A DNA stretch of 64,000 nt from Bradyrhizobium iriomotense (lineage in GTDB: Bacteria > Pseudomonadota > Alphaproteobacteria > Rhizobiales > Xanthobacteraceae), in assembly GCF_018130765.1 (NCBI RefSeq), contig NZ_JAFCJZ010000016.1:62001-126000 (forward strand). The letters run 5' to 3'. This document shows positions 59,939 to 64,000 of the stretch, piece after piece (within the stretch, counting starts at the first letter, position 1; each line of letters begins with the position of its first letter). Both the position numbers and the translations under genes were made by a program. The notes under the pieces were generated by a model. The model saw nothing but the letters and a program-made list of their open reading frames with translations. It did no database searches and was not told where the DNA came from.

Positions 59939-60103
59939 ATGACCAAGCACGGCCGATCGGGGCACGCGACCCGATCGCCGCGTTTCCGCTTCCTGCAGAA
60001 GCTCGAGGCACAGAAGAACGATCGCAAGGACCGCTCTAGGATCGGGGACCCGAAGCAGTCTGTCGAAGAGCTATTCCATCCCCGGAAGCCAACACGGGCC
60101 TGA
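59939..60103 (+). CDS. Possible small basic protein
   Basis: 54 codons with AAAAGGG 7 nt before the ATG. The product is strongly basic (MTKHGRSGHATRSPRFRF at the start, HPRKPTRA at the end) with a short charged helix between. I recognise no family. The 59954-59977 inverted repeat lies inside the frame, so the region might be regulatory rather than coding. Confidence 0.25.
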   Translation: MTKHGRSGHATRSPRFRFLQKLEAQKNDRKDRSRIGDPKQSVEELFHPRKPTRA

Positions 60104-60275
60104 CGCTCTCGGGGATGTTAGGCGGGCAGCTAAACCATGCTGTTCGCCTCGGGTCTGGGAACCCCTTGGCTGACGCAGCTGCAATGCTGGAAGCCGCACC
60201 CGTGGCATCGAGCCGGCCGACGGCAAAAGGCAGGTCGCAATTTACCCGAGCTAAGATCTCAAAGGAAACCCGACG

Positions 60276-61352
60276 ATGTCGACATACAACGTTCTGATCC
60301 TGGGCGCTTCATACGGTTCGTTGCTCGCATCGAAGATTCTGTTCGGCGGGCATTCGGTTAAACTTGTCTGCCTTCCGCCGGAGGCAGATCTGATCAACTC
60401 CGAAGGGTTTCGTGTTCGGATTCCGATCCGCGGCCGGAGCGAACCCGTCGAGCTCGATTCACGCAAGCTTCCTGGCCGAGTGTCGGCAGCGGGAGCGACA
60501 GGCGTCGACCCGCGGGAATATGACCTCATCGGACTTGCGATGCAGGAGCCCCAATACGGATCACCCGGAGTGCGCGAGCTTATGAACGCTGTGGCGACAT
60601 CGCGGGTGCCGTGCATGTCGATCATGAACATGCCGCCGTTTCCCTATATGAGGCGCGTTCCCGGGATAGATTCCGAACTACTTAAGCCCGCCTATACGTC
60701 GCCGGAAGTGTGGAAGGAATTCGACCCCGCTACCCTGACGCTCTGCAGTCCAGATCCCCAGGCAATACGGCCGGCGGACGAGAAGGCCAACGTATTGCAG
60801 GTAACTCTACCGACCAACTTCAAAGTCGCCCGCTTCGATACCGAGAAGGGGAACGAGATCGTGCAGCGGTTGGAAACGGAGATCGATGCTGCGCGTTACG
60901 ATGCCCCCGAGGGCAGGATACAATTGCCGGTGAAGTTGCGGTTCTATGACTCGATCTTCGTACCCTTGGCCAAGTGGGCCATGCTGATGGCCGGGAACTA
61001 CCGGTGCATCACCGAGGACGGGATGCGAACCGCCCGGGAGGCCGTTCATTCGGATCTGGAAGCGTCGCGCTCCATCTACGATTTCGTGCTCGAAGTATGC
61101 GTCAAGATTGGTGCCTCGCGTGACGAATTGGTGCCTTTCGAGAAGTACGCAACGGCGGCGGAGAGCCTGTCGCGTCCATCCTCCGCGGCCCGCGCCCTGA
61201 ACAACGGCGCCCTGAATATCGAACGCGCGGACAAGCTCGTTCAGCTTGCTGCGAAGCAGAAGGGCATGCGCCACCCCGCTCTTGATGAGATCGTGACACT
61301 GGTCGATCGAAGGCTGGAAGCCAATCGGAAGATGAAACCCGCGGCGGCATAG
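60276..61352 (+). CDS. Ketopantoate reductase-like Rossmann-fold oxidoreductase
   Basis: 358 aa. YNVLILGASYGSLLASKILF (residues 4-23) is a dinucleotide-binding start with GASYGS for GxGxxG; the C-terminal half is helical (AKWAMLMAGNYRCITEDGMR, then EAVHSDLEASRSIYDFVLEV), as in the ApbA/PanE superfamily. Conserved-looking LAMQEPQYGSPGVRELMNAV and CMSIMNMPPFPYMRR mark a separate subfamily, and I see no clear Lys/Glu catalytic pair. It is divergent from the livK operon but 842 bp away. Possible substrates are 2-keto acids or opine-like compounds. Confidence 0.75.
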   Translation: MSTYNVLILGASYGSLLASKILFGGHSVKLVCLPPEADLINSEGFRVRIPIRGRSEPVELDSRKLPGRVSAAGATGVDPREYDLIGLAMQEPQYGSPGVRELMNAVATSRVPCMSIMNMPPFPYMRRVPGIDSELLKPAYTSPEVWKEFDPATLTLCSPDPQAIRPADEKANVLQVTLPTNFKVARFDTEKGNEIVQRLETEIDAARYDAPEGRIQLPVKLRFYDSIFVPLAKWAMLMAGNYRCITEDGMRTAREAVHSDLEASRSIYDFVLEVCVKIGASRDELVPFEKYATAAESLSRPSSAARALNNGALNIERADKLVQLAAKQKGMRHPALDEIVTLVDRRLEANRKMKPAAA

Positions 61353-61437
61353 TCAGGCAATCCATCGGGCCAGCCCCGCTGAGCGGACATCTTGAGTGCC
61401 CGTCGCAAGGTCTAAAACGGGCCAAAGGCGGATATCC

Positions 61438-61881
61438 TTATTGAGGAATGAACGTCTTGCCCGACGGCCCAACACCGGTGACCTGAATAATCACCTCCCC
61501 GTCCTTCGCCCATGTATAGTGCGGAGCTCTTGGAGGCTCGGAGTAGAACGTTCCCGCGGGGTATGGTTTGAATTTGCTTTCATCCCACTTCTCTCCCGAA
61601 GCGAAGTAAAAAGTGCCGGACAGGACGACGACCGTGCGCACTTCATCGGGATGCCAGTGCGGCATATCTTTCCAGCCGGCCGAGAACTTTACTCGCGTGA
61701 CGAACATCCCGGGTTTGCTGGGATCGCCGTACAACACGACGGTTTGTGGTGCCCCTGCTAGAGGACCTTTGAACTCAATATCCTGCGGGAGCTTGAGGAC
61801 ACTCGTGTCCGTGCCCTGTGCGTAGGCGAGCGTCGCAACCAGTGCAGCCCAGAGTACCAACAATCCGGACCTAACTCTCAT
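61438..61881 (-). CDS. Exported cupin protein
   Basis: 147 aa from ATG 61881 (GGGAGGAAAAG upstream). Signal peptide 1-21 (GLLVLWAALVATLAYA). One cupin barrel with a complete metal set: HWHPDE (His75, His77, Glu80) and a later His121 in RAPHYTWAKDGEVIIQ. Periplasmic single-domain cupins of this type are uncharacterised; some bind or oxidise small molecules. It stands alone between convergent and divergent neighbours. Confidence 0.85.
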   Translation of the reverse strand: MRVRSGLLVLWAALVATLAYAQGTDTSVLKLPQDIEFKGPLAGAPQTVVLYGDPSKPGMFVTRVKFSAGWKDMPHWHPDEVRTVVVLSGTFYFASGEKWDESKFKPYPAGTFYSEPPRAPHYTWAKDGEVIIQVTGVGPSGKTFIPQ

Positions 61882-62107
61882 CTTTTCCTCCCTAGCGCTC
61901 CTTCGTTCGGCCCCGGCAAAGTAGCAGGGAAGAGGCTCAAGGCGCTGCGTCAATCCGCCACCGCGCCATGCAAAATATCCAGTTTGGGTCTTGTGCGGGT
62001 GGACCGAAGATTTTCTGATCCACCCCTATTAACGGACCTTCTCAGAGCCTGTCGGCATGTCTCAAAAGGGCCAGAACCGGGCGTGCTGACCTTGAGCGGC
62101 ACCGAGA

Positions 62108-62135
62108 CTATAGTGGCGTTTGCCATCCCTATAGT
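62108..62135. promoter_or_regulatory. Tandem CTATAGT repeat upstream of the MaoC gene
   Basis: CTATAGT at 62108-62114 and 62129-62135, 21 bp apart (two turns), the first within the palindrome ACTATAGT. The second copy ends 26 bp before the ATG at 62162, a position that overlaps the expected -10 region. Confidence 0.3.
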
Positions 62136-62161
62136 TTAGTCCGCTCGCAAAGGATTGACCA

Positions 62162-62626
62162 ATGACCCGTATATATTTCGAAGATGCCGAAATTGGTACC
62201 GCCGGAAAGGCGGGTCCTTATTTGGTCTCGAAGGAAGAGATTATTCAGTTCGCCAAGCAATACGATCCGGTACCGCGCCACATCAATGAGGAGGCAGCAG
62301 CACGTTCAATTTTTGGTGGATTAACCGCATCGGGCGCCCACACGTTTGCAGTCTTCATCTCGCTTACGCCCAAGCTCCAGCCTCGGCCTCTCCATGTCCT
62401 CGCCGGAATGGGCTGGGATGAGCTGAGGTTGCCGAACCCGGTACGCCCGGGAGATGAACTTAATCTCGAAGCGATTATCTTGGAGAAGCTGGAATCAAAA
62501 ACGAAACCTGATCGCGGTATCGTGCGCAATCAAATTCGATTATGTAATCAAAGAAACGAAATCGCCTTGCAATGCATCGGCACCATCCTCGTTGCGAGGC
62601 GACCGGACGCGAAAGCATCGGCGTAA
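62162..62626 (+). CDS. MaoC family hydratase-like protein
   Basis: 154 aa hot-dog-fold protein. The catalytic pair is in YDPVPRHINEEAAARSIFGG (Asp, His), then LTASGAHTFAVF and RPGDELNLEAIILE, the standard MaoC strand order. AAAGG lies upstream of the ATG. Codon use is less GC-biased than in its neighbours (many A/T third positions), hinting at a different origin. Paralogue-like to 39699-40169 but not close. Confidence 0.88.
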   Translation: MTRIYFEDAEIGTAGKAGPYLVSKEEIIQFAKQYDPVPRHINEEAAARSIFGGLTASGAHTFAVFISLTPKLQPRPLHVLAGMGWDELRLPNPVRPGDELNLEAIILEKLESKTKPDRGIVRNQIRLCNQRNEIALQCIGTILVARRPDAKASA

Positions 62627-62976
62627 GCCGTTCTACAAGGTTCCGTCGGTTGGTTGCGCTCCGATGTCTCTTGTGGGTCAAAACGCGAAGAACTCAGGTA
62701 GAGCAAATCTGGTCCGCTCTGGGCTCAACGAGCGGACTTCTGACCGCCGAGGCGCAACTTCGCAGATGGGGCAAAAACGGACTTCGCGGTACCGAGCTTA
62801 ACAATGGCTCAAGCGAGGGATGTCTGCAGTCCTCAACTTACGCTATGGATGGACTGACATAACCTGCTACGTTGTCCCTGTTACGAAGACGGGGCGAGGT
62901 AAAATGGGCACACAAGCCGGAGCATGTCTTCGTTTAGCAGTATTGGTTACGTGCGTTTGCACCAACGCCCGTCACC
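62627..62976. other. 350-bp intergenic region with degenerate repeat sequence and a lost signal-peptide start
   Basis: The part 62650-62790 contains several degenerate copies of GGGTCAAAAnCGGACTT-like sequence (for example GGTCAAAACGCG, GGGGCAAAAACGGACTTCGC) with short inverted stretches such as GCGGAC/GTCCGC around 62728-62752, in the style of dispersed intergenic repeats of Bradyrhizobium-type genomes. The last 73 bp (62904-62976) encode, in another frame, what looks like the signal peptide of the next gene. Confidence 0.35.
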
Positions 62977-63768
62977 ATGGCACAAGAGTTGGTCAGGTTC
63001 GACAGTGCTCCAGTCCGCCTTGGCCAGCTCCAGCAGCGCTTGGCGCGCGAGCGTGGCGAAGCGCCGAAGGCGGGGGATACGATCGAGGGCTACCTCGCGA
63101 AACCTGAGGGCGACGGCCCATTCGCAGCCATTGTGTATCTCCATGGATGCGATGGACTTTCGAAAGATGCCCCAAAGTTCATCGCTCAATTCGTGACCGG
63201 TTTGGGGTATGTGTCACTTGCAGTCGATAGCTTTGCGACCCGTGGCATCAAGGACGCCTGCACCAAACCGATGCCTGCCATGATGCTTGCCCGCCAAGGT
63301 GATGCCTTAGGCGCTCTATCCTATCTTTCCAAACTTCCTTTTGTCGATCCTCAACGTATCGCTGTCCTGGGAGGATCGATGGGTGCAATGGTTGCGCTGC
63401 AATTAGCGTCGACCCACCACGTGGAAACATTCGACGCTCCTCGGGATCTGCAGTTCAAGCCCGCGGTGGCCTATTATCCGCTGTGCGGCGTTGCTTCCGA
63501 GGAACTCATCGTTCCCACATTAATCCTGATCGGCGAACTCGACGACTGGACGCCTGCGAGGGACTGCGAACTTTGGATGAAGAGGCGGGCCGACAGGGGT
63601 GCACCCGTTAAGCTGGTCGTCTATCCCGGTGCCTATCACGCCTTTAGCGTCCCGGCTTTCGCTGACGGCAGGGAAATGCACGGGCACTGGCTCAAGTACG
63701 ATGCGGAAGCGGCCAGGAAGGCAGTCCAGGAGATGCAGAGTTTCCTCTCTGCTCAATTTTTCCGTTGA
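62977..63768 (+). CDS. Dienelactone hydrolase family protein, apparently missing its signal peptide
   Basis: 263 aa alpha/beta hydrolase from ATG 62977. Nucleophile Ser in VLGGSMGAMVALQLAS, Asp in IGELDDWTPA, His in YPGAYHAFSVPAFADGREMH; AAIVYLHGCDGLSKDAP is the oxyanion region. Ser replaces the Cys of true dienelactone hydrolases. The first residues MAQELVRFDSAP look like the mature N-terminus of exported relatives, whose signal ends AxAQELVRFPSA. Upstream, ATG 62904 opens a frame reading MGTQAGACLRLAVLVTCVC, a good signal peptide, one base out of phase with the hydrolase. Either the export signal has been lost by a one-base insertion or the sequence has an error. Confidence 0.82.
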   Translation: MAQELVRFDSAPVRLGQLQQRLARERGEAPKAGDTIEGYLAKPEGDGPFAAIVYLHGCDGLSKDAPKFIAQFVTGLGYVSLAVDSFATRGIKDACTKPMPAMMLARQGDALGALSYLSKLPFVDPQRIAVLGGSMGAMVALQLASTHHVETFDAPRDLQFKPAVAYYPLCGVASEELIVPTLILIGELDDWTPARDCELWMKRRADRGAPVKLVVYPGAYHAFSVPAFADGREMHGHWLKYDAEAARKAVQEMQSFLSAQFFR

Positions 63769-63958
63769 GTGACAGCGAGGCGAATGCTCCCATACGCGAC
63801 TTGGAGCAGCTTCCGCTTCGGGTCATTCACGTCATTTTTGCAGTTGGACAGCTACTTCCGATCTACCCCCAACTTCAGACTTGTCGCGGCGCTGCGCTAG
63901 CTGAAGCGATGGGCCATGAGCCAACATTCCAACTTAGATTTTATCAGGGAAACGGATG

Positions 63959-64000
63959 ATGAAGCCGCCACGGTTCGGCATCCGCACCTTGGGCAGCGTC
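63959..64000 (+). CDS. Start of a gene cut by the window end, possibly a FAD-binding (CoxM/XdhB-like) subunit
   Basis: AGGGA 8 nt before ATG 63959 opens a frame of 14 codons, MKPPRFGIRTLGSV, running off the window. MKPPxF is how medium (FAD) subunits of CO/xanthine-type molybdenum hydroxylases often begin, but 14 residues are too few to be sure. An ATG one codon earlier (63956) is also possible. Confidence 0.35.
   Translation, partial: MKPPRFGIRTLGSV

Larger units (their letters stand above)
59434..60275. other. 842-bp divergent intergenic region
   Basis: Separates the livK operon from the gene at 60276. It holds a 6-bp-arm palindrome at 59543-59557, an inverted repeat at 59954-59977, one possible small gene (59939-60103), and a TACAAT-like element on the minus strand at 59508-59513 that could be the livK promoter's -10. 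The remaining sequence shows no coding evidence. Confidence 0.45.

Noticed and set aside
1..64000. CRISPR arrays, rRNA and tRNA genes
   Set aside because: No regularly spaced repeats and no recognisable RNA gene sequences were found on reading through the window.

Overview
The window looks like chromosomal DNA of a GC-rich alphaproteobacterium of the Bradyrhizobium/Rhodopseudomonas type. The grounds are high GC at third positions, many solute-binding-protein ABC transporters, ATGA/GTGA overlaps between operon genes, and a Ti-plasmid/MobQ-like relaxase. No rRNA, tRNA, CRISPR array or intact insertion sequence was seen. Most of the window is accessory catabolism: import systems welded to small sets of degradative enzymes, each with its own regulator.

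Region 1 (2-11357, +): the end of a branched-chain-type ABC importer (livM-livG-livF), then hydantoinase/oxoprolinase subunits (hyuB-hyuA), a beta-keto-acid cleavage enzyme, two class III aminotransferases (the second very like beta-phenylalanine aminotransferases), a Rid protein lacking the catalytic Arg, and a bicupin. A route from a cyclic amide through a beta-amino acid and beta-keto acid to acyl-CoA would explain the set. Region 2 (11848-19925, +): a gamma-glutamyltransferase without signal peptide, a complete dipeptide-type ABC importer with fused ATPases, and a tartrate/D-malate dehydrogenase. Region 3 (25909 down to 19929, -): an orphan small protein, a second GGT, a kinase, an AGXT2L-like PLP enzyme and GabD, which together read as a phosphorylate/eliminate/oxidise pathway for an amino alcohol. 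Region 4 (26093-33025): a PYROXD2-like FAD oxidoreductase, a CocE/S15 hydrolase, a LysR regulator, a PatD-like aldehyde dehydrogenase and an Lrp regulator.

Region 5 (33302-36780) is a relic or reduced conjugation locus: a TraA-type relaxase that keeps Tyr25 and the His motif but has lost recognisable helicase motifs, a divergent coiled-coil gene, and between them a nested inverted-repeat region that could be an oriT. Region 6 (37268-47669): a LysR regulator divergent from a 12-gene operon. It contains a QsuD-type quinate/shikimate dehydrogenase, a second AroE paralogue, a type II dehydroquinase, a Gfo/Idh oxidoreductase and a polar-amino-acid-type ABC importer whose binding protein has lost the Asp that normally holds the alpha-ammonium group. 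This points to quinate/shikimate-like cyclitol acids.

Region 7 (59433 down to 47865, -) is the most unusual part: a nine-gene operon combining a complete LIV-type importer with three large unclassified exported proteins and a small cupredoxin-like protein. One exported protein (788 aa) is domain A joined to domain B; the same two domains occur again at the other end of the operon as separate genes, with B attached to a polytopic membrane protein. I know of no described system with this make-up. The window ends (60276-64000) with a ketopantoate-reductase-like protein, an exported cupin, a MaoC hydratase, a dienelactone hydrolase whose signal peptide seems to have been cut off by a frameshift, and the first codons of a further gene.
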